Below, piece by piece: positions 49,610 through 60,300 of a stretch of 64,000 nucleotides of DNA. The notes under the pieces were generated by a model that was given only the letters and a program-made list of their open reading frames with translations, was not told where the DNA came from and did no database searches. Each line of letters opens with the position of its first letter. The stretch's first letter is position 1. This DNA comes from JAHFUI01 sp039931615 (lineage in GTDB: Bacteria > Acidobacteriota > Vicinamibacteria > Vicinamibacterales > CAVVIG01). Position numbers and translations under genes: made by a program. The stretch is taken from assembly GCA_039931615.1 (NCBI GenBank), contig JBDTRR010000006.1, positions 62,001-126,000 of the forward strand, written 5' to 3'.

Positions 49610-52600
49610 ATGATTCATACGTCCCTGTCGAACACCGCGCCAGCTTCCTCATCGACGCCGCCAGCCGGCAGCGCGCGCCCGTGGATGATGCCGCTCCTGG
49701 TCGTTGGCCTGGTCCTGCTCGGCGCCGGGACCGGGTCCGCCCAGTACAACACGGCCGAGATCTCGGGCGTGGTCAGGGATGAGCTGGGTGGGGTGTTGGC
49801 CGGTGTCAATGTCGCGGCGACCAACGCCGCGACGGGTCTGAAGATCGAACGGGTCTCGGATGGCGGCGGCCGGTTCTTCCTCGCCGCCCTGCCGGTCGGT
49901 GAATATACCCTGACGGTGCAGCACGCCGGCTTCAAGCCCTTCACCGAGAAGGGCCTGCTGATTCAGGTCGGTCAGAAGATTGACCTGCCGGTGACGCTGC
50001 AGATCGGGTCACTCACCGACACCATCACGGTCGTTGTCGGGGCGCGATTGCTGCGCACCGCCAACGCCGAGATCGCGGAGGTGATCGACAACCGCCAGAT
50101 CCAACAACTGCCGCTCAATGGCCGTCAGTTCATCCAGCTGGCGCAGCTGACCGACGGCGTCACCATACCTCCCGGCGGGACCCGGGGCGCTGCGCTCGGC
50201 CAGGTCGGCCCATTGCCCAACGTCTACGGTCAGCGCGGCGGTCACAACATCTACCTGATCGACGGCGTGAAGGTGACCGACGAGCTGTTCAACAACCTCG
50301 TGATCAACCCCTCGGTCGATGCGATTCAGGAATTCAAGATTCAAAAGACGATGTATCCGGCCGAATTTGGCGGCAAGGCGTCGGCGCTGATCAACGTCGT
50401 CAGCCGATCGGGCGGCAACGGGTTCCACGGCAGCGGGTTGGGATTTGTTCGGAACCAGGCATTCGACAGCCGCAACTATTTCGCCGATCCCACCCAGCCG
50501 AACCCACCCTTGCGTCAGCACCAGTTCGGCATCAACGTCGGCGGCCCGGTGCGGCGCGACCGGACGTTCTTCTTCGTCAGCTACGAGGGGCAGCGGATCC
50601 GCAAGGCACAAACGCAGGTCTTTTCGGTGCCGACGGCGGCACTGCGAGCCGGGGACTTCTCGGGTGCGGCGCCGCTCTGCGATCCATCGACGCGAACCAC
50701 CACCGGCACCTGCACCCCGTTTACCGGCAATCAGATCCCGTCGAACCGTATGAGCCCGGTGGCCTCGGCGCTCCTGGCCCGCGTGCCGCTGCCGACGAGC
50801 GCCGGTCTGGTCCAGAACCTGCTGGGCGTGGAAGATCAGGTGAACCCGATGAACCAGTTCAGCCTGAAGATCGACCAGCGCATCGGCACCGGCGAGACCC
50901 TGTTCGGCCGGTTCACCGCGCTTCGCGTCGACGACACCCAGCCGTTCGGCACCAGCTCTCTCAATGAAGCCCTCGTCCCTGGTTTCGGGCGGACGGTCAC
51001 CACCAGGAGCGAGAACGTCGGCCTCGGTTACACGCGCCCATTCGGGACGCGGTGGCTCAACGAGGTCCGCTTCGGCTACCTCGCGGCGCGCGGCGGTCAG
51101 GTCAGTCCCAACCAGGGTGTCGACTTCGGTGCGGCCGCGGGCCTGCAGGGCGTGACCCAGGACGAGCGCGACATGGGTTACCCGCAGGTGTCCTTCGGCG
51201 GCCTGTTCAGCGCCATCGGCGACCCGACCTCGTTCGTCTCGCGCAACAACCGCAGTTATGAGCTCTATGACAACGTCATGCTCGATCGCGGGAACCACCA
51301 CCTGAAGTTCGGCGGTTATCTTTTCCACCTGCGTTTCAACCCGGTCAACCCGACCAATGCGCGGGGCAATTTCACCTTTACCGGTCAGTGGTCGGGCAAT
51401 GCCTTTGCCGACTTCCTGCTCGGGTATCCGAGCTCGTCGCAGGTCGGCATCGGCCGCGCCGATGAGCATGGACGGAGCACGTGGCTCCACGTCTACGGGC
51501 AGGACGACTGGAAGGTCCGATCGAATCTCACGGTGAACTACGGACTGCGGTACGAGATCAACAGCGAGATGACGGACGTCGACAACCGGCTGTCCGCGGT
51601 CGACCTGCCCAACCGGCGGTTCGTGATCGCGAGCGACGACAACGGCACCCTGTCGCCGGACGCCTCGCCGCTGCTATCGCGGATTCCCATCCCCTACACC
51701 ACGTCGAAGGATGCCGGATGGCAACGCGGCCTGCTCCGCCCCAGCTACCGCCGCCTCGCTCCCCGCCTGGGTGTCGTCTGGTCGCCGGGCGGCTCCGGGA
51801 AGACGGTCATCAATGCCGGCTTCGGTGTCTTCCTGAATCAGTGGGCCTACAGTGTGCAACAGGCGCTCGCCTCGACGCTCCCGTTCTTCTTTGCCAAGAC
51901 GGTCACCGCTGCGGCCGACGCCCTCCAGCCGACGCTGAACACCTCGACGGTGCTACTGGCGCCGTCAAACGGGACCGTCGGCGGCAGCACGATGGACTGG
52001 GACTTCCGCACCGAGTACGCGAAGAACTACTCGGTCTCCGTTCAGCGTGAGGTCACCCCCACCACGATGCTGGAGGTCAGCTTCCTCCGCTCGGCCATCG
52101 TCGGCGCCGACAGTTCGACCGTTCGCAATGTACCGGAGCCGGGTCCCGGCGCGATCGGCCCGCGCCGGCCGGTTCCGCAGCTGGCCAACATCACGGCGAT
52201 CCGCTGGGATGGCTACTCTATTTTCAACGGCGTGACCGTCCGGGCGCAGCAGCGCCTGTCGCGCGGCCTCGCGATGACCGCGTTCTACACGCTGTCCAAG
52301 GCGATCGACGACGCCTCGGATCCCGGCGGCACCGCGTTCGAAGCCAACCTGCCCCAGGACGTGCACAACATGGCGGCGGAGGAAGCCCCGGCCAGCTTCG
52401 ACCACCGCCACCGCGTCGTCGGCAGCCTCACCTACGCGCTGCCGGCCGTCCGCGGCCGCGGCGTCGCGTCGGCGCTCCTCTCCGACTGGCAGGTGAACGG
52501 CATCCTGCTGCTGGAATCGGGGGCGCCGTTCACCGTCAATCTCGGCACCGACCGCGCGAATATCGGCGCCGGTCCGGCGCAGCGCCCGGACCAGACGTGC

Positions 52601-52921
52601 GATCCGAACCAGGGCGGCGCGAGGACGGCACAGCAATGGTTCAACACCGGCTGTTTCGCCCTCCAGCCACAGTTCACCTTCGGCAATGCGCCACGCAACT
52701 CGGTGCTGGCGCCCGGGTACGCCAGCGTCGACGTCGGATTCCTGAAAGACGTCGCGCTCAGCAACAGCACGCGTCTGCAGTTCCGCTGGGAGATCTTCAA
52801 TCTGCTGAATCGGACCAACTTCGACGTCCCGAACCGCGTCGCGCTGACGCCGAACTTCGGCCGCATTTCCAGCACCAAACCGCCCCGTCAGATGCAGTTC
52901 GGGGTCAAGCTGCTGTTTTGA
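49610..52921 (+). CDS. TonB-dependent receptor, Oar-type
   Basis: 1103 residues. An unusually long polar N-terminus (about 25 residues) precedes the signal core MMPLLVVGLVLLGAGTGSAQ; a start at the internal ATG-ATG (49,685) is possible, and no ribosome site is seen at either. Regulatory-like domain about 47-125 (ISGVVRDELGGVLAGVNVAA), plug about 130-270 (IQQLPLNGRQFIQLAQLTDG, GQRGGHNIYLIDGVKVTDE), barrel to the end with LRHQFGINVGG-type repeats and terminal MQFGVKLLF. The plug and barrel differ from the receptors at 1-421 and 12,176, so the ligand is different. Divergent from the DUF6152 operon with back-to-back promoters, so the two may be co-regulated. Confidence 0.94.
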   Translation: MIHTSLSNTAPASSSTPPAGSARPWMMPLLVVGLVLLGAGTGSAQYNTAEISGVVRDELGGVLAGVNVAATNAATGLKIERVSDGGGRFFLAALPVGEYTLTVQHAGFKPFTEKGLLIQVGQKIDLPVTLQIGSLTDTITVVVGARLLRTANAEIAEVIDNRQIQQLPLNGRQFIQLAQLTDGVTIPPGGTRGAALGQVGPLPNVYGQRGGHNIYLIDGVKVTDELFNNLVINPSVDAIQEFKIQKTMYPAEFGGKASALINVVSRSGGNGFHGSGLGFVRNQAFDSRNYFADPTQPNPPLRQHQFGINVGGPVRRDRTFFFVSYEGQRIRKAQTQVFSVPTAALRAGDFSGAAPLCDPSTRTTTGTCTPFTGNQIPSNRMSPVASALLARVPLPTSAGLVQNLLGVEDQVNPMNQFSLKIDQRIGTGETLFGRFTALRVDDTQPFGTSSLNEALVPGFGRTVTTRSENVGLGYTRPFGTRWLNEVRFGYLAARGGQVSPNQGVDFGAAAGLQGVTQDERDMGYPQVSFGGLFSAIGDPTSFVSRNNRSYELYDNVMLDRGNHHLKFGGYLFHLRFNPVNPTNARGNFTFTGQWSGNAFADFLLGYPSSSQVGIGRADEHGRSTWLHVYGQDDWKVRSNLTVNYGLRYEINSEMTDVDNRLSAVDLPNRRFVIASDDNGTLSPDASPLLSRIPIPYTTSKDAGWQRGLLRPSYRRLAPRLGVVWSPGGSGKTVINAGFGVFLNQWAYSVQQALASTLPFFFAKTVTAAADALQPTLNTSTVLLAPSNGTVGGSTMDWDFRTEYAKNYSVSVQREVTPTTMLEVSFLRSAIVGADSSTVRNVPEPGPGAIGPRRPVPQLANITAIRWDGYSIFNGVTVRAQQRLSRGLAMTAFYTLSKAIDDASDPGGTAFEANLPQDVHNMAAEEAPASFDHRHRVVGSLTYALPAVRGRGVASALLSDWQVNGILLLESGAPFTVNLGTDRANIGAGPAQRPDQTCDPNQGGARTAQQWFNTGCFALQPQFTFGNAPRNSVLAPGYASVDVGFLKDVALSNSTRLQFRWEIFNLLNRTNFDVPNRVALTPNFGRISSTKPPRQMQFGVKLLF

Positions 52922-53029
52922 GCGTTCCGGCGCTGCCGCCCGCGCCCGGGCAGATGCATCAGTACCGTACCGCGATACTATCGGCGGCGCGGCCACTGCC
53001 CGAACTCGCACCAGGAGACCTGGAACCCC

Positions 53030-55900
53030 ATGTCCAGCGACTGTCTACGTTCGTACTCGAAGGATGTGCAGGACGCAGAGCACAGCGCCATCGCCCGGCG
53101 TGCCGATAGCGACGGCATCGCGGGGCTGGCGATTTCGGGCGGCGGCATCCGCAGCGCCACGTTCGCCCTCGGCCTCCTCGAGAGCCTCAAGGCCTGCGGA
53201 TTGCTGTCCAAGGTCCACTATCTGTCCACGGTTTCCGGCGGTGGCTACATCGGCGCCTGGCTGAGCGCCAATTGCCGCCGGCGTGCGGACTGGTTGACCA
53301 GCGACTGGACGGACTCGATCAGGCACCTGCGCCGCTATTCCAATTATCTGTCGCCACAACTGGGATTCTTCAGTGCCGACACGTGGTCGATCATCACCAT
53401 CTGGCTCCGGAACACGATCCTGATTCAAGCGACCGTCATCCTGGCCATCGCCTGTGCACTGCTCGCACCGCGGCCGCTGTTCTGGGTGTTCCACAACTTT
53501 CCCGACGGCCGGTCCGCACGGTGGGCCACCGTCGTCCTGTTCATCTTCGGCATCGTGGGTATCGCCGGCAATCACTGGCAGCTGACCACGCCGCGGTTCT
53601 CGCTCGAGAACGCCGACCGGCAGAGACGCTGGCGCGCCGTCGAACTGTTGCAGGCAAGGGCGTGGAAGATCGGCGCCGCCGCCGCGCTGGGGCTGTTCAC
53701 CGCGGCGCTGGTTGCGATCTGGTCGTTTCACTTCGACCCGTTCGCAGTCTACGATGTCACGGCCTCGGATCAGACGATGCGTCTGGCGGTGGCACGAAGT
53801 CTGGAAGCGGTGCTGATCGGCGGGCTGCTCGTGCTGAGTGGGTTCTGCCTCCAGCCGGTCGCCGTGAAAGTCGTTGCCGCAATCTCCCCGGCACGCCCGC
53901 AGCAGGTGAACTACACGCAGGGGTACGTGCAGTGCTGCGTCGTGACCCCGCTGATGATCGTGGCGCTGCTGGTGACCTCAATCCTGTGGGCACAGGCGAC
54001 GGGCCACCCGAAGGTGACGTCGTTGAAATCGCTGACGACGTATTCGGCCCTGGTCACGCAGGCGTGGAGGTTCTGGCCGTTCCACCTGTCGATCGTCTTC
54101 GTGTCGTTCTGGCTGCTCTCGTTTTTTGCGATTTCGAGCCGCCGCGAGCCCAGGCGTATCCTGATCGCTCTGATCGCCCCAGCCGTCGCGGTGCCGGCGC
54201 TGCATGCCCTGCTCGCCGCAATCGTGCTGATCTTCCAGCAGTTCAACAGGCATGTCGGCGGTGAATGGATGGCGTTCGTGTGGGGCCCGCCGCTCGTGGC
54301 GATGGCCTTCGTGCTCGCGATCGTCGTCCTCCTGGGCATGCTGGGGCGCGATTCGACCGATGGCGTCCGTGAGTGGTGGAGCCGCCTCGGTGCGTGGCTC
54401 GCGATCTATGCCGCGGCCTGGATGGTCATCGTGGTCAGCGCCGTTTACGGCCCGAAGTGGATGAGGTGGGCGGCCTCGGCGGTCACGGACGCGCCGTGGA
54501 AGGCGTTGACCGGCCTGACCGGCTGGGCCGCGACTGTCGCCGGCGGGCTGATGGCGGGAAATTCACCGTCGACCGGGGGCGGGGCGGAAGGGGTTGGCGC
54601 GAAGGCCAAAGACCTGCTGGCCAGGATAGCCCCGTTCGTCTTCATCGCCGGTGTCCTACTGGCGGTGGCGTTCGTGCTTCACGTGATCATCAATCTGAAT
54701 GGCGGGACGGACTGGTGGGTCCAGTCCGGCGAGCCGCTCGTCGCGGTGCCGCTGGTGATGCTCGCCGCCACCCTGGCGGCGACGATCCTCCTGGCGGCAC
54801 GCGTCGACCTCAACGAGTTCAGCCTCAACGCCTTCTACCGCAACCGCCTGGTCCGCTGTTATCTTGGCGCGACTCGCGACGAAGCGGCACGCAATCCGCA
54901 GAATTTCACCGGGTTCGACGACAAGGACGACATGCCGCTGGCCGTCGCCGACCCCGCGGTGCTGAATGGCCCGCTGCACATCGTCAACTGTGCGCTCAAC
55001 CTCGGGGGATCGTCCGACCTCGCGCTGCACACGCGCCACAGCGCCTCGTTCACCCTGTCGCCCCTGCACTGCGGCAGCGCCTACCTGTCACACGATCAGC
55101 AGGGGCAGGCGGAGGAGCTCGGCTTCGTGACGACGAGCCAGTTCGGCCACCAGAGCGGCGGGCCCACCCTCGGCCAGGCGATCGCGGTGTCAGGCGCCGC
55201 GGCCAGCCCGAACATGGGCTACCACACCTCTTCGGTGATCGCGTTCCTGATGACACTCTTCAACATCCGCCTGGGATGGTGGTTCCCCAACCCGAGGGAC
55301 ACCGCCGGCGGCGCGATGTCGCCGCACTTCAGCCTCAGCTACCTGGCCGCTGAGCTGTTCGGCGGCGCCTCCGACAAGACGTCATTCCTGATGGTGTCCG
55401 ACGGCGGCCACTTCGAAAACCTCGCCGCGTACGAACTCATCCGGCGCCGCTGCGGCGTGATCGTGGTCAGCGATTGCGAGTGCGACGGGGACTATACGTT
55501 CGGCGGCCTCGGCACCTTGATCCGCATGTGCGAGGTGGATTTCGGTTGCCGGATTGCCATCGACGTCGATGATCTTCGTCCCGGGACCGGCCCTGAGGGA
55601 TGGAGCACGCGGCGCTTCGCCATCGGCGACATCACCTATCGCGATGGCAGCACGGCCATCCTGATATATCTGAAGGCATCGATGGCCGGCAAGGAAGACA
55701 CCTCGGTGCGGCAGTACAAGTCGAGCCATCCCACGTTTCCGCACGAGAGCACCGGCGATCAGTTCTACGGCGAAGATCAGTTCGAGAGCTACCGTCACCT
55801 CGGGCGGGACATCGGCTTCGAGGTGTTCGGCCCGCTCACCGGCGAGCCAAGCCTGGCGAGCGCCGCCTTGAAGCTCCGGTCGGCGCAGCGCCAGGGGTGA
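53030..55900 (+). CDS. Patatin-like phospholipase with about ten transmembrane helices inserted between the catalytic residues
   Basis: 956 residues. N-terminal patatin motifs: oxyanion GGGIRSAT (37-44) and nucleophile Ser69 in LSTVSGGGYIGAW. Residues about 120-595 then hold ten or eleven hydrophobic helices (for example TVILAIACALL, VVLFIFGIVGIAG, PPLVAMAFVLAIVVLLGML, IAPFVFIAGVLLAVAFVLH). Patatin resumes with NEFSLNAFYRNRLVRCYLGA (about 598-617) and catalytic Asp791 in MVSDGGHFENLAAYELIRRR. The Ser/Asp dyad is thus split by a membrane domain, which would hold the active site at the inner-membrane surface. Likely phospholipase or acyl-hydrolase on membrane lipids. AGGAG lies about 12 bases before ATG 53,030. 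No operon partner; the efflux genes are convergent. Confidence 0.88.
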   Translation: MSSDCLRSYSKDVQDAEHSAIARRADSDGIAGLAISGGGIRSATFALGLLESLKACGLLSKVHYLSTVSGGGYIGAWLSANCRRRADWLTSDWTDSIRHLRRYSNYLSPQLGFFSADTWSIITIWLRNTILIQATVILAIACALLAPRPLFWVFHNFPDGRSARWATVVLFIFGIVGIAGNHWQLTTPRFSLENADRQRRWRAVELLQARAWKIGAAAALGLFTAALVAIWSFHFDPFAVYDVTASDQTMRLAVARSLEAVLIGGLLVLSGFCLQPVAVKVVAAISPARPQQVNYTQGYVQCCVVTPLMIVALLVTSILWAQATGHPKVTSLKSLTTYSALVTQAWRFWPFHLSIVFVSFWLLSFFAISSRREPRRILIALIAPAVAVPALHALLAAIVLIFQQFNRHVGGEWMAFVWGPPLVAMAFVLAIVVLLGMLGRDSTDGVREWWSRLGAWLAIYAAAWMVIVVSAVYGPKWMRWAASAVTDAPWKALTGLTGWAATVAGGLMAGNSPSTGGGAEGVGAKAKDLLARIAPFVFIAGVLLAVAFVLHVIINLNGGTDWWVQSGEPLVAVPLVMLAATLAATILLAARVDLNEFSLNAFYRNRLVRCYLGATRDEAARNPQNFTGFDDKDDMPLAVADPAVLNGPLHIVNCALNLGGSSDLALHTRHSASFTLSPLHCGSAYLSHDQQGQAEELGFVTTSQFGHQSGGPTLGQAIAVSGAAASPNMGYHTSSVIAFLMTLFNIRLGWWFPNPRDTAGGAMSPHFSLSYLAAELFGGASDKTSFLMVSDGGHFENLAAYELIRRRCGVIVVSDCECDGDYTFGGLGTLIRMCEVDFGCRIAIDVDDLRPGTGPEGWSTRRFAIGDITYRDGSTAILIYLKASMAGKEDTSVRQYKSSHPTFPHESTGDQFYGEDQFESYRHLGRDIGFEVFGPLTGEPSLASAALKLRSAQRQG

Positions 55901-55921
55901 AGGCCGCCCTTCGATGGCGGG

Positions 55922-57340
55922 CTACTGGATCCCGCCCAGTGCACGGTACAGGCCGACGAACGCGATGAAGACCTCCGCTTCGGCCTGGGCGGCGCCGTCT
56001 TCGGCCTGCAGTTCGGTGCGTTCCGCATCGAGCAGCGACAGAAAATCGGCGACGCCCTCGCGGTAGCGCGTGCGGGCGATCCCCGCCGCGCGGGCGCTGT
56101 CGCGGACCTCGTCGGTCAGCCTGACCAGCCGCTCCTGCTGCTGCCGATAGGTCACCAGCGCCGTCGCCGTTTCTTCGAGCGCCAGCAGCATCGTCCGTTC
56201 GTAGTCCGCGAGCACCTGCTGCGTCACCGCCCTGGCGCCGCGCAGCCGGGCGCGCGCGCTGCCGAGATCGAACCCGCTCCACTGCAGTGCCGGGGTGACC
56301 GCCCACGCCCGGGAGTCGCTCGTCCCGAACAGGTTGCCGCGGCCGGCGAGCAGGCCGAGCAGCCCGGAGATGGTGATCCGCGGATACAGTTCGGCCGCCG
56401 CCACCCCTTCGGTCGCGGCCGTCGCCGCCAGGCGGCGTTCCGCCGCCCGCACATCCGGCCGGCGATTCAGGAGCTGGTCCGCCGGGCCGAGCGCGATCGT
56501 CTTGCCGAGCACGGGGTAGGCGCGCGGCGCCAGATCGACGGTGAGCTGGCCCGGCGCGCGACCGGTCAGCACCGCCAGCCGGTGGGCGCGCACCGCCAGC
56601 GCGGTCCGCAGCAGCGGCAGCACCGCTTCGATCGCCGACACGCGTGCTGACGCACTGGCCACGTCCTGCTCCTCGCCGATGCCGGCGTCGCGGCGCACCA
56701 TCGTCAAGCGCAGCGTCTCGCGCTGGTTGACCAGGCTGCGGTCGAGCACTGACATCCGCTGTTGCACGCCGCGCAGTTCGAAATAGTTCCGGGCCACCTC
56801 GGCGGCGACGCTCACCCGCACGGCGGCCAGCGCAGCCTCGAAGCTCTCGGCATGGGCCGAGGCGGCGGCGACGGCCGCCCGCACCCGGCCGAAGAGATCC
56901 AGCTCCCAGGAGGCGTCGAAGCCGGCGCGGTAGGAATTGACGCGCAGCGGCTGATCGTAGAAGCCTGGGATTGCCTGATCGCGAACGTCAACGGCGGCGC
57001 CGACGGTGACCTTCGGATACTGATTGCGGCGATCCTCGTCGAAGACCGCCCGGGCGGCATCGAGCCGGGCCACCGCCGACCGCACGTCGTGATTCGACGC
57101 GAGCGCCGCCGCTTCCAGCTGCTCCAGCACGTCGTCGTCCAGCTGCCGCCACCAGCGCGGGTCGTACGCGTGATCGGTAAAGGCCGTCGCGTCCCACCCG
57201 ACCAACCCGGTCTGTTGCACCGCGGCGACCGGGGGCGTGGTCCGGACAGCGCAGCCGGCGGCGGGAATCGACACGAGAGCGGCGACGAGCAGGGCGCGAA
57301 CCGGCAGCGATGCGAGCGGGTATTTGATGGCCACGATCAA
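55922..57340 (-). CDS. Outer-membrane efflux lipoprotein (OprM/NodT type)
   Basis: 472 residues. Signal and lipobox SIPAAGCA, then two OEP repeats (about 60-260 and 265-465) with the conserved WWRQLDD, DASWELDLFGRVRAAV, NRRPDVRAAERRLAATAA and ALQWSGFDLGSARARLRGA. It forms the trimeric outer-membrane channel of a tripartite RND pump. The TTG at 57,340 is chosen: it overlaps the RND stop (TTGA) and has GGAG 5 bases upstream; GTG 57,334 is the alternative. Last gene of the operon adaptor-pump-channel. Confidence 0.93.
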   Translation of the reverse strand: MIVAIKYPLASLPVRALLVAALVSIPAAGCAVRTTPPVAAVQQTGLVGWDATAFTDHAYDPRWWRQLDDDVLEQLEAAALASNHDVRSAVARLDAARAVFDEDRRNQYPKVTVGAAVDVRDQAIPGFYDQPLRVNSYRAGFDASWELDLFGRVRAAVAAASAHAESFEAALAAVRVSVAAEVARNYFELRGVQQRMSVLDRSLVNQRETLRLTMVRRDAGIGEEQDVASASARVSAIEAVLPLLRTALAVRAHRLAVLTGRAPGQLTVDLAPRAYPVLGKTIALGPADQLLNRRPDVRAAERRLAATAATEGVAAAELYPRITISGLLGLLAGRGNLFGTSDSRAWAVTPALQWSGFDLGSARARLRGARAVTQQVLADYERTMLLALEETATALVTYRQQQERLVRLTDEVRDSARAAGIARTRYREGVADFLSLLDAERTELQAEDGAAQAEAEVFIAFVGLYRALGGIQ

Positions 57341-60300
57341 TGAGTCTCCGCGGTGGCGGGTGTCTGCGGGACGGCGGCCGCGGTCCGGCGGGAAAACCTC
57401 CCCGCCAGCCCCTGGACAACGACGTAGAACACCGGCGTCAGGATGAGGCCGAACACCGTCACGCCGAGCATGCCGGCAAAGACGGCGATGCCCATCGCAC
57501 GGCGCACCTCGGCGCCGGGGCCGGTGGCCAGAACCAGCGGCACCACCCCCATGATGAACGCCACCGACGTCATCAGCACGGGGCGCAAGCGGACCCGGCA
57601 CGCCTCGAGGATGGCGGCGCGGCGCGCCGCGCCCTCGCTCTCGAGATGCCGCGCGAACTCGACAATCAGAATCGAGTTCTTGCACGCCAGCCCGGCCAGC
57701 ACGAGGAGACTGATCTGCGTGAACACGTTGTTGTCGCCGCCAGTCAGCCAGACGCCGCCGATCGCCGACAGCAGCGTCATCGGCACGATCAGGATCACCG
57801 TCAGCGGCAGCGACAGGCTCTCGTACTGCGCGGCGAGCACGCCGTAGACGAGCAGGACGCACAGCGGAAAGATCAGGAACATCGTGTTGCCGGAGATCGC
57901 ATCCTGGTAGGCGAGCTCGGTCCATTCGAAGGTCATGCCGTTGGGCAGCGTGCGCTCGAGCAGCGCCGCCATGGCATCCTGCGCCTGCCCCGAGCTGTGT
58001 CCTGGGGACGGCCCGCCGTTGATCTCCGCCGCCGGATAGCCGTTGTAATGCATCACCTGATCCGGGCCGTAGGTGCGACTGACCTTGAGGATCGAGCCGA
58101 GCGGGACCATCTCACCCCGTTGGTTGCGCGTCTTCAGGCCGGCGATCTGCTCGGGCTGCAGCCGGAACGGCGACTCGGCCTGGACGTTCACCTGATAGGT
58201 CCGGCCGAAGCGGTTGAAGTCGTTGGCGTAGACCGAGCCGAGGTACACCTGCAGCGTCTCGAAGACATCGGTCAGGGGAATGCCATAGCTCTTCACACGC
58301 TCGCGATCGACGTCGACGTCGATCTGCGGCACGCTGACCTGAAAACTGGAGAACAGACCGGCCAGCGCCGGCTCGGCCTGGCCGGCCGCTGCCGCACCCT
58401 GCACCTGCTTGTAGAGCTCCTCGAATCCGAGTCCGGCGCGATCTTCGACGAACAGCTTGAAGCCGCCGACGGCGCCGAGGCCCTGCACGGGCGGCGGCGG
58501 GAAGATCGCCACGAAGGCGTCCTGGATCGAGCCGAACCGCTGATTGAGCTCGCCGACGATGCTGGTGGTGTCCAGCCCGGCGTGGCCGGTCCGTTCATCG
58601 GACGGCTTGAGCGTCACGAACGCGATGCCGGTGTTCGGTGCGTTGACGAAGCCATTGATCGACAGGCCGGGAAACGCCACCGCGTTCGCCACGCCGGGGT
58701 GCGCCAGGGCCAGCTCCGACATCTGCCGGATGACGCGGTCGGTCCGGTCCAGCGTGGCGCCGTCGGGCAGCTGCGCGAACGCGACCAGGTAGTCCTTGTC
58801 CTGCGCAGGGACGAAGCCCTGCGGCACCTTGGCGAAGCCGACCACCGTCAAGCCGATCAGGCCGGCGTCGACGACCAGCGCCAGCGCCGCCACGCGCAGC
58901 AGACGCGAGACGCCGCTGCCGTAGATCGACGACCCGCGCGTAAACACGCGGTTGAAGCCGCGAAAGAACCAGCCGAACAGCCGGTCGATCACCCGCTGGA
59001 CGCGATCGCGCGGCGCGCCGTGCGCGCGCAGCAGCAGCGACGCGAGGGCGGGACTGAGGGTCAGCGAGTTGAAGGCCGAGATGAACGTGGAGATGGCGAT
59101 GGTCAGCGCGAACTGCCGATAGAACTGGCCGGTCAGGCCGCTGATGAACGCGGTCGGCACGAACACCGCGCCGAGAACGAGCGCGATCGCGATGATCGGT
59201 CCCGAGACCTCGGCCATCGCCCGCCGCGTTGCTTCGAGCGGCGGCTGACCCAGCTCGATATGCCGTTCGACGTTCTCGACCACCACGATCGCATCGTCGA
59301 CGACGATGCCGATGGCGAGCACCAGGCCGAAGAGCGACAGCGTGTTGAGCGAAAATCCCAGGCCCAGCATGATCGCGAACGTGCCGATCAGCGACACCGG
59401 GACGGCGACCAGCGGAATGATCGAGGCCCGCCAGGTCTGCAGGAAGACCACGACGACGATGACGACGAGGAGAATCGCCTCGATCAGGGTATGGGCGACG
59501 GCATTGATCGACTCGCGGACGTAGATCGTCGGGTCGTAGACGATCCGGTAGTCGACGCCCGGCGGGAAGTTCTGTTTGAGCCGCTCCATCGTCGCGTGCA
59601 CGTCGGCCGACGCCTGGAGCGCGTTGGTGCCAGGCCGCTGGAACACCCCGATCGCGACCGCCGCCTTGTTGTCGAGCAGGCTGCGCAGCGAGTAGCGGCT
59701 CGATCCGAGTTCGAGACGGGCGACGTCGGAGAGGCGGGTAATCTGGCCCGCCGGCGTCGCGCGCACGACGATCCGGCCGAATTCTTCCTCCGTCGTCAGG
59801 CGCCCTTGCGCGTTGATCGCGAGCTGGAAGCTGGCGTCCGACGGCGACGGCGGCGCGCCGAGCACGCCGGCCGCCACCTGGATGTTCTGTTCACGGATGG
59901 CGCGGATGACGTCGGTGGTCGTCAACTGGCGCGAGGCCAGCCGGTTCGGATCCAGCCAGACGCGCATGCTGTATTCGCCGGCGCCGAAGATCTGGACCGC
60001 GCCGACGCCGGACAGACGCGTCAGCTCGTCCTTCACCTGCAACAGCGCGTAGTTGGAGAGGTAGAGCATGTCGTAGCGATCGTCCGGCGACACCAGATGC
60101 GCGATGAGCAGGAAGTCGGGCGACGCCTTTTCCGTCGTGACGCCGATCCGCTGGACGTCCTGCGGCAGGCGCGGCAGCGCCTGCGCGACGCGGTTCTGCA
60201 CCTGGACCTGCGCCTTGTCGAGGTCGGTGCCGAGCGCGAACGTCATGGTCAGGGTCAGGGCGCCGTCGGCCGTGGCCTGCGAGAACATGTAGAGCATGTC

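Noticed and set aside
51360..51385. TTTACCGGTCAGTGGTC as a fourth copy of the ATTACC dyad
   Set aside because: Spacing is one base too long, the right arm does not match, and it lies inside the TonB receptor coding region.
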